Positions 44,826 to 55,780 of a stretch of DNA of 64,000 bases are shown in pieces. Within the stretch, counting starts at the first letter, position 1. Every line of letters begins with the position of its first letter. Position numbers and translations under genes: made by a program. Origin of the DNA: Pogonophryne albipinna (taxonomy: Eukaryota > Chordata > Actinopteri > Perciformes > Artedidraconidae). The notes under the pieces are model-generated. The model ran no database searches and was not told where the DNA came from. It saw only the letters and a list, made by a program, of their open reading frames with translations. The stretch spans positions 35,346,721-35,410,720 of the forward strand of contig CM053255.1 in NCBI GenBank assembly GCA_028583405.1. Reading direction: 5' to 3'.

Positions 44826-45327
44826 TGTAGTGGAAATTTCATATTTCACCTGATATGTCTTATGTTACCTTATATGCTAAACCAAATGCTTCTCATAACA
44901 TTGTCTAAAACACCTATATCATTTCCTGAGATGTGCTGTCTTCTTCTCATACTCTAATGTGGATTTTTATTCCCAAGCGCTTCAAGGCCACACAGCTGAT
45001 TTGGCAGACTATGTTGAGGCTACTCCTCTTTAACCAAAGTCTCCCTATTCTGAGACACTATCTACAGCTCAAGGACAGGTGTCTAATAACAATGAGACCG
45101 TGTGAAGACAGATTTCTGAACTTCCCGCCCTTCCTGTATATAAGCTTTGCTATTTTATTATATCTGCGCACACTCCCGCAGATTATCCTATACTCTGTGA
45201 GACCTGTGTCTTTGAATATTCAAATAAATAACCAGAAAGACAATTCTGTTTGTTTCACCATTTATTTGTTGATCACTCTGACTTGTGTATCTCCACCGTA
45301 TTGACTGGGTCTAAGATTTCCATAACA
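44826..45327 (+). repeat. 5' LTR of the endogenous retrovirus
   Basis: 502 bp, TG to CA. A TATATAAG promoter-like motif lies near 45138 and AATAAA near 45224. It differs from the 3' LTR at about a dozen positions by eye. Confidence 0.95.
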
Positions 45328-45329
45328 AT

Positions 45330-45346
45330 TGGCGCTGCGAGCAGGG
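45330..45346 (+). promoter_or_regulatory. Retroviral primer-binding site
   Basis: TGGCGCTGCGAGCAGGG follows the 5' LTR after two bases. TGG is the expected complement of a tRNA CCA end. It is not the proline-tRNA site common in gammaretroviruses; the tRNA is not identified. Confidence 0.7.
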
Positions 45347-46875
45347 TCTCTGCAAGTTCGATTGGGGACACCTACGGATGCTGGTGGTCGCGCTCCAGGA
45401 TCCTCGGATCCTCCTCTACCTCGACAGAAACCGTATGGGACGAGAGGACCAGCGCCGGGGGTGGAACCGATTGACTTCACGAGATCCAACGAACTCAAAA
45501 GGCTTTCAATACTCGGTGAGATGTACAGTGTCTAAATTGTTTAAAGTTAAATGTAATTAAACTCCATGACATTTATGAGAGGGACTGCTCGAAAGTAGGA
45601 TATTTGGGATATCCGTCGTAGCCTGGGTTTACGATCCGTTTTTGTGTGATTTGTACGAGAACAAATATCACATCACCGACGGGTGACAACGAGTGTTTTG
45701 ATAAACACGGAGTGTTTTAGGTAACACTTAAAGACTTTGTTATGGGAGCAAAGCAGAGAAGGGGGCTTGTATACTCCTCCTGAGGGTCCGATTGTGGATG
45801 TCATGCGAGCAAACCACGGTGAAAACAGTCTGTCTAAATTAAATATCTGGACGGAAATGTTCGGATTTCCAAAGGGAGGTTCTTTGAGTAAATTAAAAAT
45901 CAAAAACCTAAGGGATAAAATTACAAGAGTGTGAAGATGGAATGAAAAAGAAGAGTAAAGTAAAAGACTTATAAAAAGCTGGACACTCACAGAAAGTGTT
46001 TATAATAGCCTACTGGGAGGATGAAGCAGAATGCCGTGAAAGAAGGCAGTTGGCCTCGGGGCATTAAAGAAAATATTAAGGTTGAAGATGAATGTGAATA
46101 AAAGAAGGGAAATAAATTATTTCCAAAATCATGTAAAACCCAGACATCTCTGTGTCCTTCCATTGCAGGCCTGAATGACCTCTCCTCGACTGGGTATCCT
46201 TTCCCTCCCCAGGGGTACAACCCTGGCAATCCGGCTGGCCCACCTCAACCACCTCCACCGCCACTACAAGCCCCAGCCATGCAGTTTACAGACTCCCCGT
46301 CAACTCCAAGTTCGTCCACCCCCATCAGCCCCAAGTAGATGGGGACAACAGCGGGATAAACAAACCTGATGCACAAGCAGGTGTTTGGGGGACACCTCAG
46401 TAATGCCTTTCTCAACGGACTCACAGACACAGCGCAAGCTACGCAGAATGCTGGCCGCTCACAATACCGAGGGAGAGGCAGAGGAGGTTTTCCGAGGCAG
46501 AGGACGAGAAGCAAGACCTTCATTTGACGAAAGATGTTTCAAGTGTGGCAGTGTTGAACATTGGATTCTGGGACTGCTCACAGAACACTGGAAGTGGAGG
46601 CAGAGGGGGACAGCAAGGACGGGGTTATTCACAATCAGACTGACCTACACCAGATGGGGAGGAAGGGGCCCGATCGAGCGAGACGGAAATTCAGCCAGCA
46701 GCATCTGAACAGGGAAGTGACATACACACACACACACACACATCATGCCATTGAGTAATTGGAAAATGTAGAAGACACATTCTGTGGTAAAAAGGGAAGA
46801 TTTGCCTGTTTGCAAATGTAGTGGTAGATTTATTCACCCAATAGGAGCGGCTGGGTAACTGTAAAGGAGAAGTTT
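45347..46875 (+). pseudogene. gag: Retroviral gag remnant
   Basis: No long frame spans the gag region. Pieces include 45737-45934 (matrix-like, with a FGFPKGGSLSKLK stretch), a proline-rich stretch at about 46190-46340 and a nucleocapsid zinc knuckle near 46530 (CFKCGSVEHW), whose last Cys is reached only in another frame. Gag is the structural polyprotein of the virus; it is destroyed here by several frameshifts and stops. Confidence 0.7.
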
Positions 46876-47103
46876 TTGTATCACTTCAGAGTAAAGATAA
46901 CGGTGATGACAGTCATCCATTTCCCACATCAGTCAAAAACAGTTTTCTTTTATCATCTGTTCTGCCCAATAAATGTACTGGGCAGAGATCTGATTCTCCG
47001 GTTCGGCTTAGACCTCATTTTTCCACAAATGAGGGTCTTAAAGTCCGACAGCCATCTCCTACGATTGTTCAAAAACTGGCATTTGATGATAAAGAACTGG
47101 TGA
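46876..47103 (+). pseudogene. pol: Retroviral protease C-terminal remnant
   Basis: The frame contains VLGRDLILRFGLDL, resembling the conserved C-terminal Gly-Arg-Asp helix of retroviral aspartic proteases. The catalytic DTG was not found in frame. Confidence 0.55.
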
Positions 47104-47741
47104 ATGTGTATCAATGGCTGCTGACATATCCTGATTCTCAGGCGTTGTTGCGTTTGACTGATCAACGTATTTTTCCACCTGCTGTGTTCATGAAGGCTTC
47201 TCATTTGCATTGTACTGCTAACGTTGTTGATGATCCGTGTAAATGCTATGATGAGAGTTTTCTGTTGAATGTGTGAATGATGAGCTCATGCTTAAAACTA
47301 TGTATTGGAGTTTGCTGCGCAGCGTTGGTTCCTGATACACTGACACCCACACAAACACAAGCTGAACACAAATCCCAGGGGCGGTCCACACATTTCACTA
47401 GCCAGGGGCCCCACTGATAGATAGAGGGATTTGGGTCCAATCGTTAAAGATTGGGAGTCAGTCACTGATTGGGCACCTACACACACAGAATATGTCATGT
47501 ACTCTATGTCACGTGACGTGTATCAAATGAAAATCTGCACGAACGTAGCCGTTCTGCGCACATTGCTGTTGGTTGAGGAGGATGACGTTGGTGATGCCAT
47601 TTTTTCACCTTTACGGGTAATTCTCATATCTCTGAGCTTCCTGCCGCGCTTTCAGATGTGCCATACTCACTCTGGGCAGCTCACAGATATGACGTAGGTT
47701 TAATGTCCACGTTCCGTCCAAACCCCAGTACCCATTGAAAC

Positions 47742-48424
47742 GTGAAGCTGTTGATGGCATTCGGCCAGTGTTTACCTCTCTGTTTAAACAAGGGGTCATT
47801 ATTCCGTGTAACGATTCCGGTACGCACTCCAGTGTTTCCTGTCAAAAAGATCAGAGACAAACCTCCTGACGAGTGGAGATTTGTCCAGGATTTACGAGCT
47901 GTAAATGCAGCTGTGCATGCACGCTCGTCCCGAATCCTTATCTGATTATTTCCCTCTGCAGCATTTTTTTACTGTCATAAGATCTCTCAAATGCATTTTT
48001 CAGTGTTCCTGTACACAAAGACAGTCAATTTTGGTTCGCATGTGAATATAATGGTAAACCTTACACATTCACACGTTTGTGTCAAGGCTACTGTGAATCT
48101 CCTACTGTGTACAACCAGGCATTGTGTACAAGTTTGGTCTCTCTCCAAGTTTCTAAAGGCACCGCTCTCATCCAATATGTTGATGACCTCATGATTTGCG
48201 CACCCACAACAGAACAGTGTGGAGCTGATACCATTTCCTTGTTAAAACACCTCGCAGCCGAGGGCCACAAGGCCAGTTTGTCAAAACTCAAATATGTAGA
48301 AAGAACAATTACATTTTTGGGTCATGTCATTTCAGGAGAGGGGAAAGCGCTTTCAGATAAGCGTATTGCATCATTGGCTACTTTGCCAAAACCTGTCACT
48401 ATGCGACAGATGATGTCATTTTGA
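47742..48424 (+). pseudogene. pol: Retroviral reverse transcriptase (broken)
   Basis: The first half (frame 47742-47945) has FPVKKIRDKPPDEWRFVQDL and RAVNAAV, the finger and palm motifs of gamma/epsilon-type polymerases. After a frame break the second half (48077-48424) has CESPTVYNQAL, ALIQYVDDLMICA (catalytic YVDD) and FLGHVISGEGK. The connecting segment near 47945-48077, with the first catalytic Asp region, is disrupted. At 48424 the sequence leaves retroviral DNA and enters a 2-kb stretch of other repeats, so the thumb and connection are missing. Confidence 0.88.
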
Positions 48425-48842
48425 TGTATGTGTTCATAACACACGGCTGTTGTTATGCTTGCTGTGATGTTACATTAGTCCGTTCTCTGCTTGTAATTAT
48501 GCCGAAGCTTCAAAGTTGTATTTATCATCTGAATTTGCCGAAACATGTTTAATATTCTGAAAGCCAATACTTTGTTATTCGAAAACAGATGAAAACAAAC
48601 TGTCTTTTATACAAAATGGAAGTATTATACAAGTAAAACTACATGTTGCTTTAATCCCATGTAATTATAGAATGAACACAGTCTTCCTTTGAAGATGTAT
48701 AAGTCAGGTGTCTTGAGTAGTCAGAATTACCTACAAATCATTGTACACTTTTGTAAATATTATTTTCCACTTGTTACCATTGTGAGTCTATTTTTATGCA
48801 GCTCTGCTGATTTTGTAGCTATAATTCAGACTAATACGCTAC

Positions 48843-49330
48843 CAGAGGTGGAATAAGTACTCAAATATTGTACTTGAGTAAAAGTACAAGTACTCAGATC
48901 TTGTAGTGAAATTATAGGTACTCAGATATTGTACTTGAGTTAAAGTAGAAGTACCAGAGTGTAGGAATACTCTGTTACAGTAAAAGTCCTGCATTCAAAA
49001 TGTTCCTCAAGTAAAAGTAGAAAAGTATTATCATAAAGTAGTCATTGTGCAGATTGGTCCATTTCAGAATAATATATATGATATGTTTTATAATGATTGA
49101 TCATGAAAGTGTTCTGAAAGCTGGTAAAGGTGCAGCTAGTTTGAATGACTTTGTATACTGCAGGGTAGCTTGTGGATTTACTCCAGGTGGAACTAAAGTC
49201 TGATTTAACACTTGATTATATTTCACATCATTCATCCACATCATTCTGTGATGTAACTAAAGGTATTAAATACATGTAGTGAAGGAAAAGTACACCATTT
49301 ACCTCTGACTTATGTTCACTGCCAACCTAA
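48843..49330 (+). repeat. Dispersed repeat R1, copy 2
   Basis: AGAGGTGGAATAAGTACTCA to the TAGTGAAGGAAAAGTACACC region; same family as 25929-26280 and 62371-62905. Confidence 0.88.
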
Positions 49331-49423
49331 AAGTACCTCAAAAATAGTAATCAATAATGTATTGAAAAGTTAATTTGGCTGATTGTTTTATATCAGCCAG
49401 GTTATATGGGAGGCCCAGTCTAC

Positions 49424-50332
49424 GTACACTCTAAAAACAATGCCTTGGCTTAACAAAGGAAATCAAGGCAACAGGTTGCATCGATGGTTATTGAGTTAAG
49501 ACAACTTCTAATGAAATTGTGTTAAAGCAACAAAGTTATTTGAGTTAGGGGAGAAGGCTTTTCCTCTACAATCAGAGGTGTTTTCAATTACAACTTACTT
49601 AATAATTGGTAGCATAAACACAAGTTTTTAAGTTGATTACTCCAAAAGTTCCAACTTGTTTTACCGTATGATTTAAATGTAATCTTAAGTTGTATGTACT
49701 TAATTACCACATGTTGAACATGAACACATGTTTTTAAGTTGACAACCATTTATAAATTAAGTTGCTCCAAATAATATTGTATTCAATAGGTTTTTCTCTT
49801 AGCTTTTTCATGTTTTTGCCTTTAAAGAAAGAAAGTAATTGATTCCACAACAAAAATATTAGGCAATTCACTTTTTATTTTTGAACTGCAGTTGTTTATT
49901 TCAACACATGATGTTTCAATCAGGAGAGTTTGAATTTCAAGTTGTATTTGAATGACAAAAGATGACACTCACCTTAAAATGTCCTTTGTATATTTCTATT
50001 TGTGTTAACTGTGAGAACTTGTCCAGGCATCTTAAGTGGGAGTGGACTTAAAATCCTTAACTCAAGGTGTAGAACAATTAAGTTATCAAGCCAATTGCAT
50101 TACTTACTTCAACTTGAATTTAGTTTGAAGTCAATTAACGCAGAAATCAGAGTTCAAATGACACAATATTAAGTTGATGTAATTACCAACATTATTACGT
50201 CAACACAACTTATAAATTAATGTTTGCAACTTAAAATGTTTATCTAAATCAATTAACTCACATTTTTATCTTGGAACCATGCATTTAATTAAGTGGAGGT
50301 GAAAGGTCGCCTGAATTCGTTTTTAGACGTAC
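49424..50332. repeat. Candidate AT-rich MITE in retroviral pol
   Basis: GTACACTCTAAAAAC at the left and GTTTTTAGACGTAC at the right are imperfect inverted ends about 0.9 kb apart. The interior repeats AAGTTG/CAACTT motifs. Confidence 0.55.
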
Positions 50333-50472
50333 AGATCACTCATTTTGAAATATTGGTTGTTTATAGCATAAAGAACATCTGATTTACTGTGAGGTAGGGA
50401 AATAATCATTTGAGTATGTGCATATAAATATGTAATTTACAACAGCTGTAGGATGCTGGAAAAGGTTGAAAA

Positions 50473-51489
50473 GTGCTTGAATTTGACTTTGGAAAAGGTG
50501 TAAGAACCCTCTTATGCTTTTGCCTGAAGACGGTGACGAACACGACTGTGTGCACACCTAGACCGGACTTAAAGGACGTTCCTCTGACCAACGCTGACCT
50601 AATTTTGTATGTTGATGGGTCTGCCTTTCGCGACCAAGGGGGCACTAATCGGGTGGGTTTTTCTGTTGTTTCAGATTCTGCTGTACTCCGTTCCGGACCA
50701 ATCCCATGTCACCTCTCAGCACAAGCAGCAGAGCTCATCGCACTAACTGAAGCCTGCACGTTTGCAGAAGGCAAAACTGTGACTATATACACTGACTCAC
50801 GTTATGCTTTTGGGGTAGTACACGATTTTGGGGCTATTTGGAAGTGTAGACAATTTCTGAAATCTGATGGCAAACCAGTACTTAACTATGTACTGATTCC
50901 TCTCGCACCTCACGCACACTCATTTGTTAAAATCCCTGTCTCCTCCTTCTATCACAAAATGTTGTCACTGACTTCCATGCAGCAGCTAGCTACACCAGTT
51001 GAGAAGGCTCAGTGGAAGGCTGTTGGGGCTGTTTTTGACCCAACCTCCAGCATCTGGGTTGGTCCAAATTCCAATCCATGTCTCCCAAGACATTTCTTCC
51101 CTCATTTTGCTAAGTTGACACATGGGTTGGATCATGTGTCAAAAGGGGGGATGTTAGAGGCTATCGATCAGGAGTGGTTCACAAGGGGGTTCACAGTAAC
51201 AGCTCAAAAGCACTGTGAAGCATGCCTAATTTGCATTATGCAAAATTCTGGTAGACCAGTAAAGGTTACAGGACCCGGAGCACATCCACCTCCCACCAGG
51301 CCATTTGAGCACCTAATGCTGGATTTCATTGAGCTTAGCCCATCAGGGGGTAAGAAGCACTGTCTGGTGGTGGTTGACATGTGGTCCAAATGGGTTGAAG
51401 CTTTCCCAGTAAAAGCACAGACAGCAAATACTGTTGTGCTTATCATCCACAGAGTGGGGGTGGGGTGGAAAGAGAGAACGGCACAATAA
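50473..51489 (+). pseudogene. pol: Retroviral RNase H and integrase N-terminal part
   Basis: A 338-codon frame. RNase H motifs are LILYVDGSAF (Asp), AELIALTEA (Glu) and TIYTDSRYAFGVVHD (Asp). The integrase follows with the zinc-binding region (LTHGLDHVSK, CEACLIC), then LMLDFIEL with the first catalytic Asp and DMWSKWVEAFPVK. After TANTVV the sequence jumps to GWKERT, removing the segment with the second catalytic Asp, so integrase is inactive. The first few codons may not be viral, since the left edge is the junction with the insert. Confidence 0.88.
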
Positions 51490-51672
51490 AAAACAAACTA
51501 GCAAAATGCTGTGCAGACACAGGTCTGTCATGGACACAAGCTCTGCCCATTGTGTTGATGTACATGCGGAAGGAAAAGAACACGGAGCCAACTCAGCCCA
51601 TTTGAAATCCTTTTTGGGGCTCCTCCACAGATTGGACTCAAGGCTCCAGGATGTCCTCTTCCCTCCACAACT

Positions 51673-51945
51673 TTGTGTGAGGATGCTATGTTGTCATATT
51701 GTGTTAACCTGTCATCCACTTTAGCAGCCTTGCCTACCCCTGCCACTGGTCCACTTCACTATCTCCAACCCGGCAACTTCGTGCTGGTCAAGGATTTCCG
51801 GAGAAAGAGCTGGAAATCCAATCATTGGCAAGGTCCCTACCAGGTGCTTCTCGTCACCCAGACAGCGGTCAAGGTCGCCGAGAGAGCTACGTGGGTCCAC
51901 GCCAGCCACTGCAAGGTCGTAGTCACAGGAAAGGAGAAACGGTAG
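51673..51945 (+). pseudogene. pol: Retroviral integrase C-terminal domain
   Basis: The frame includes LQPGNFVLVKDFRRKSWKS, HWQGPYQVLLVTQTAVKVAE and WVHASHCK, the GPY/F-type C-terminal domain of gamma-like integrases. It is separated from the catalytic core by frame changes and stops at 51490-51672. Confidence 0.85.
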
Positions 51946-52037
51946 AAGCAGACGACAACAAGTGACGTGTCCTAGTCACCAACGGAGACGACGACAAGCG
52001 ACGTGTCCTAGTCACCAACAGAAGTAGACGACAACAA

Positions 52038-52572
52038 GTGACGTGTCCAAGTCACCACCAGCACCACACTTGGACTACATACACCAAAACACACTACACA
52101 CAAGGTGTCACGAGCGAGTGCCAGCTGAGCGGTTCCATATGCCTCTGGTTCCTCGTTTGTGTTACCGGTGTGCGGAGTCTGACTGTCCGTGTCACAAACT
52201 CGACCGATGGAATACACACACACCCCATGGAGCATTCCCGCCTCGTGATGAGGGCTCGTCTGGAAAGACGACAATGCAACCGTGAGCAATGTGCGGATAC
52301 TACTGGAGAGTCTGGACAATCATAGAATGGTTCCTCTGCATATTTGCCCTGGTGATCATTTTCGGCCTATTAATCAGTTGTACCTGTTTGATTATCCAAA
52401 TACTGAAGAAGTGCGTTTCCAGCATGGTATCCTCAGCTTTCGTTCAGTATGCTGCTATTCCATTACAGGACAATCCTACTTTGCGCGAGAATCGTATACC
52501 TTGTACATTCCACCGTACCCCTGTTTGTGAGCCAGAATCAGAAGAGTCTGGTTTCGACACTACAATATAATC
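52038..52572 (+). pseudogene. env: Retroviral env remnant with large internal deletion
   Basis: A signal-peptide-like hydrophobic stretch (ICLWFLVCVTGV, in frame 52038-52325) is followed within 200 bp by a second frame (52289-52570) with a long hydrophobic anchor (FLCIFALVIIFGLLISC) and a short cytoplasmic tail. The surface and fusion parts expected between them are missing. The gene cannot make an envelope protein. Confidence 0.65.
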
Positions 52573-52752
52573 CATGTGTACCCTCCTCTTATGCTTACAT
52601 TATATTGGAGTCTGTCCTCCACAACAACAGCCAGTTTTCTATGATATATTTGTGATGTGTTTACTTAAACCAGCGATGGAGTGTATTCATTGATGTGTTA
52701 TATCAGCCTGTCCTGTCATTTGGTTTATTTTCATGATTGATCAAGTATGATC

Positions 52753-52764
52753 AAAAGGGGGGAA
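52753..52764 (+). promoter_or_regulatory. Retroviral polypurine tract
   Basis: AAAAGGGGGGAA lies immediately before the 3' LTR, the priming site for plus-strand synthesis. Confidence 0.9.
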
Positions 52765-53267
52765 TGTAGTGGACATTTCATATTTCACCTTATATGTCTT
52801 ATGTTACCTTATATGCTAAACCAAATGCTTCTCATAACATTGTCTAAAACACCTATATCATTTCCTGAGATTTGCTGTCTTCTCCTCATACTCTAATGTG
52901 GGTTTTTATTCCCAAGCGCTTCAAGGCCACACAGCTGATTTGGCAGACTATGTTGAGGCTACTCCTCTTTAACCAAAGTCTCCCTATTCTGAGACACTAT
53001 CTACAGCTCAAGGACAGGTGTCTAATAACAATGAGACCGTGTGAAGACAGATTTCTGAACTTCCCGCCCTTCCTGTATATAAGCTTTGCTATTTTATTAT
53101 ATCTGCGCACACTCCTGCGGACTATCCTATACTCTGTGAGACCTGTGTCTTTGAAGCTTCAAATAAATTAACCAGAAAGACAACTCTGTCCGTTTCACCA
53201 TTTATTTGTTGATCACTCTGACTTGTGTATCTCCACCGTATTGACTGGGTCTAAGATTTCCATAACA
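52765..53267 (+). repeat. 3' LTR of the endogenous retrovirus
   Basis: 503 bp, about 97% identical to the 5' LTR by eye, including one single-base length difference near 53167. Confidence 0.95.
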
Positions 53268-53298
53268 GGTGTCAAAAATAAAACATTGGAAAGTATAC

Positions 53299-53541
53299 CT
53301 GCACTTTCAGAGCAAGGAAGTTGCAAGGAACATTTTCCTTCTGGAACAGCCTTGACAGCCTGCTGATATGTGGCAGCACATCTGCTTGCAGGTAGACCGA
53401 TGCCACAAAGCGGTAGGTGGCCAGAAAGCCATACAACCCCTTCGCTGTCTCCTCAGCCAAGGCTGCTAGGACAGCGGTCAGGTTCCGCTGTAGGTTGGAA
53501 ACAGCCATGGCTTGCGAAAGCCAGCGTGTGTCCTTCACTTC
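53299..53541 (-). CDS. hAT transposase exon 8
   Basis: 243 bp, phase 0 to 0, acceptor TTTTTAG, donor GTATAC. It encodes EVKDTRWLSQAMAVSNLQRN and FVASVYLQADVLPHISRLSR, the helical insertion region of hAT transposases following the RW motif. The retrovirus lies just downstream, in the following intron. Confidence 0.88.
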
Positions 53542-53631
53542 CTAAAAATATTTAGAGCCACAAGATGAAAGCATATTAAGTCATATCAGGTGCCTCCAAA
53601 TATGGAAGATTTTTTTTCCCTTTTAAAGTAC

Positions 53632-53870
53632 CTTCACTTTCAAGTTATCCAGGCCCAAGCACTCTGCTGCAGCCTGGAGTACAGCTGTGCGATTCGCACT
53701 GTTCCTGAAGTACAGGTGTAGCTGCTGTAGAAGGTCCCTGAAGGAGTTCATGTAAGCCACTCCTGATGAGGCGTCCTTGCAGCACAGGGCGAGGCGGTGT
53801 GCGGCACATGCAACTGACACCATCCATGGGAAGGTGTCCTGTAGCTGCTTGGCCACTCCATTCACTGTCC
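53632..53870 (-). CDS. hAT transposase exon 7
   Basis: 239 bp, entering in phase 1 after CCTGAAACAG, donor GTACTT. It encodes GVAKQLQDTFPWMVSVACAA and HRLALCCKD; the CAAHRLAL motif matches the conserved Cys-X-X-His of hAT catalytic cores. Confidence 0.9.
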
Positions 53871-53944
53871 CTGTTTCAGGACAAACATGTTTTAGTTTTT
53901 AAGCTGCAGTGAATATCAACCTTGTTTTTGTTGTTAGTTCATAC

Positions 53945-54114
53945 CAGTCATGACAGCTGCTCCATCTGTCCCCAGGCCATAAATCCTCTGGGTGGGAATG
54001 TTCTTTTTTGTGAGGATCGTTCTTATTGCCTTGACTATGGTGTCAGCTCTGCCATCGCTGACTGTCACCAGGTCCAGCAATTGGCTGTAAAGCAGCCCAT
54101 TTTTGTCCATGTAT
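53945..54114 (-). CDS. hAT transposase exon 6 (second catalytic Asp)
   Basis: 170 bp between CATCAG and GTATGA. It encodes LVTVSDGRADTIVKAI and IYGLGTDGAAVMTG; the Asp in GTDGA matches the second catalytic Asp of hAT transposases. Confidence 0.9.
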
Positions 54115-54429
54115 CTGATGAACATATTAAACAGTCAGACTGACTCAACAGATGTAGGTTTTTGGGATAAGCCTTATTTGTTTATTATTACTACCCAATC
54201 AGTGGCGGTGGAATATGTTGTTGCCCCGATCAGATTCAATCCATACTACGTGAAAGAACAACAAGCTAGCAACCGCCAACCAACTGTGATTGGTTTAAAG
54301 AAATAGAGCGTTTCCCAGGTCCCAGGTTCCTAGGTCTGGCTATGCAAGACTATATTAAACATAATAAAGACACGTCATTCAAAATTATTTTAAGTCTTAA
54401 TTGTTGTCATTCTTGGAATAAAATTATAC

Positions 54430-54602
54430 CTAACGTGAACATCGAGCTGCTTCTTCACAGACACATCTGTGGTCTCGTCCACCTCAAGCCCAATTGCCAC
54501 AGAAGCACTGATGTTTGCCAAGATAGGCTCTTCAACGACACTGCCCAGGATTTCTAACATCTCATCGATGATTCGGTGAGATGTGTAGTTGGTCTTCCCG
54601 AT
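54430..54602 (-). CDS. hAT transposase exon 5 (first catalytic Asp)
   Basis: 173 bp, phase 0 entry after TCTTTAAG, donor GTATAA. It encodes HRIIDEMLEILGSVVEEPIL and IGLEVDETTDVSVKKQL; DETTD holds the first catalytic Asp of the hAT family. Confidence 0.9.
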
Positions 54603-54684
54603 CTTAAAGAAAACAAATGCATTTAAGATTAAATATTGCACACTTTTTTTGTGATGAAGTTGATTAAAGAAAGCATTAACTTAC

Positions 54685-54860
54685 CTTTAACTTCTCAAAA
54701 TACTGGCAGCCAAGTAGTTCTGCGAGCTCCAAAAGGTCAGCATAGTTCGTATGGTGAGCATGTTCTTTTTTCGTGAGGTGGTAGAGGCACTTAAAATCAC
54801 CAATCACCGCTTCGTGTTCAAGGGTGATAACTGGGTCAAAGGCGACCAGCACTGAGGACC
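54685..54860 (-). CDS. hAT transposase exon 4
   Basis: 176 bp, phase 1 entry after TTTCAACAG, donor GTAAGT. It encodes EHEAVIGDFKCLYHLTKKEH and LLELAELLGCQYFEKLK, leading into the catalytic domain. Confidence 0.85.
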
Positions 54861-55077
54861 CTGTTGAAAGGTAAACAAAATAAAAATAAAAATTGTAATG
54901 TATTATAGCCTACTGTGTTGTTTGTACTATGTTGACCTGCTGAGGGACTGCAGATGGAAACTAGCTTAATCTGTCACATTTACATTGATGTAAAACCTGA
55001 TATGTTGATTAATGTGCATTATGTTCTTTTAAATAAATAAACTGAAACAGTAGGCCTACAGTATTAGTGAATTTTAC

Positions 55078-55248
55078 CTTGAATCAGTGCGGCGTGTGCC
55101 TTCACACTCTCTTGATGGTGCTTAGTGGCAGCATGCTTATCAAGGTAGTCGCTTCGGAAAAGCATGCACTCAACCTCAATAAATGGCCGTGTAGAAACCC
55201 CCCGCTTCGGTGCTTGCTGCTGTTGGCGGCACAAGCGGCAGAACATTC
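55078..55248 (-). CDS. hAT transposase exon 3 (zinc finger)
   Basis: 171 bp, phase 1 to 1, acceptor CCGACAG, donor GTAAAA. It encodes MFCRLCRQQQQAPKRGVSTR and HAATKHHQESVKAHA, giving a Cys-X-X-Cys then His-X3-4-His pattern of a TTF/BED-like DNA-binding zinc finger found at the N-terminus of hAT-derived proteins. Confidence 0.88.
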
Positions 55249-55366
55249 CTGTCGGGACAAGATCTTTGATATATATTTTTTTTCTTTAAGAGGTTGTGGC
55301 TACTGTATGATCGTTAAAACATCTGAGAGATCAAGCCCCTAACTGCTCCATATGTTAGATACTCAC

Positions 55367-55571
55367 CATGGTTAGCTGTGTTGTACAGCCAAGGTTTGAA
55401 CCTCGGGTTCTCCATCCACCCTGGATCAAATCCTGATTGCCGGTGCCCTGCTCTTTCTGATCCTCCTACCTCTGACCCTCTGACAGCAGCAGCTGCACCT
55501 TGCTCCTCTCTTCTATCCTGACCTGCTCCTTCACCTCCTCTGCTCTGGCCTACTCTCATCGCATGTCCGGT
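55367..55571 (-). CDS. hAT transposase exon 2
   Basis: 205 bp, phase 0 entry after GTACTAG, donor GTGAGT. The first part is a low-complexity Gly/Glu/Ala/Arg-rich linker; the end reads DPGWMENPRFKPWLYNTANH, the lead-in to the zinc finger. The acceptor has a poor pyrimidine tract, so the exact 5' edge is less certain. Confidence 0.7.
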
Positions 55572-55717
55572 CTAGTACGAGATATCAGTCAATACAATTG
55601 TAAATTTAAACAACTACTTAAAAACTATTTCCCAAAAAGTGTGTATCCATTTGCTCCCCTTTCAAAACATTGCTGCCAGACAACAGAGACCCACCTCCCT
55701 AACTTCACCCAACTAAC

Positions 55718-55780
55718 CTCCTCATCACCACGATCATCACTTCTCTTTCGTTTGCTGACAATCCAGCCTTTTAAACTCAT
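55718..55780 (-). CDS. hAT transposase exon 1 (start)
   Basis: 63 bp with start ATG at 55780 and donor GAG|GTTAGT. It encodes MSLKGWIVSKRKRSDDRGDE, a short basic, possibly nuclear-targeting N-terminus. With the other ten exons the summed length is 1908 nt, a multiple of three (635 residues plus stop, counting the premature TGA codon), within the usual hAT size. Confidence 0.7.

Larger units (their letters stand above)
48425..50470. other. Non-viral insert inside retroviral pol
   Basis: About 2 kb separate the RT and RNase H coding segments and hold repeat R1 copy 2 (48843-49330) and an AT-rich repeat (49424-50332). No coding frame is seen. Confidence 0.75.
44826..53267 (+). mobile_element. 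Endogenous retrovirus (class I-like), defective
   Basis: Two LTRs of 502 and 503 bp (44826-45327, 52765-53267) begin TGTAGTGG and end CCATAACA. The 4-bp GGTG duplication (44822-44825, 53268-53271) shows an intact insertion. The order is primer site, gag, protease, reverse transcriptase, RNase H, integrase, env remnant, polypurine tract. The YVDD active site and the integrase C-terminus place it with gamma/epsilon-type retroviruses. Every gene has lesions. It lies in intron 8 of the hAT transposase, antisense to it. Confidence 0.93.
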
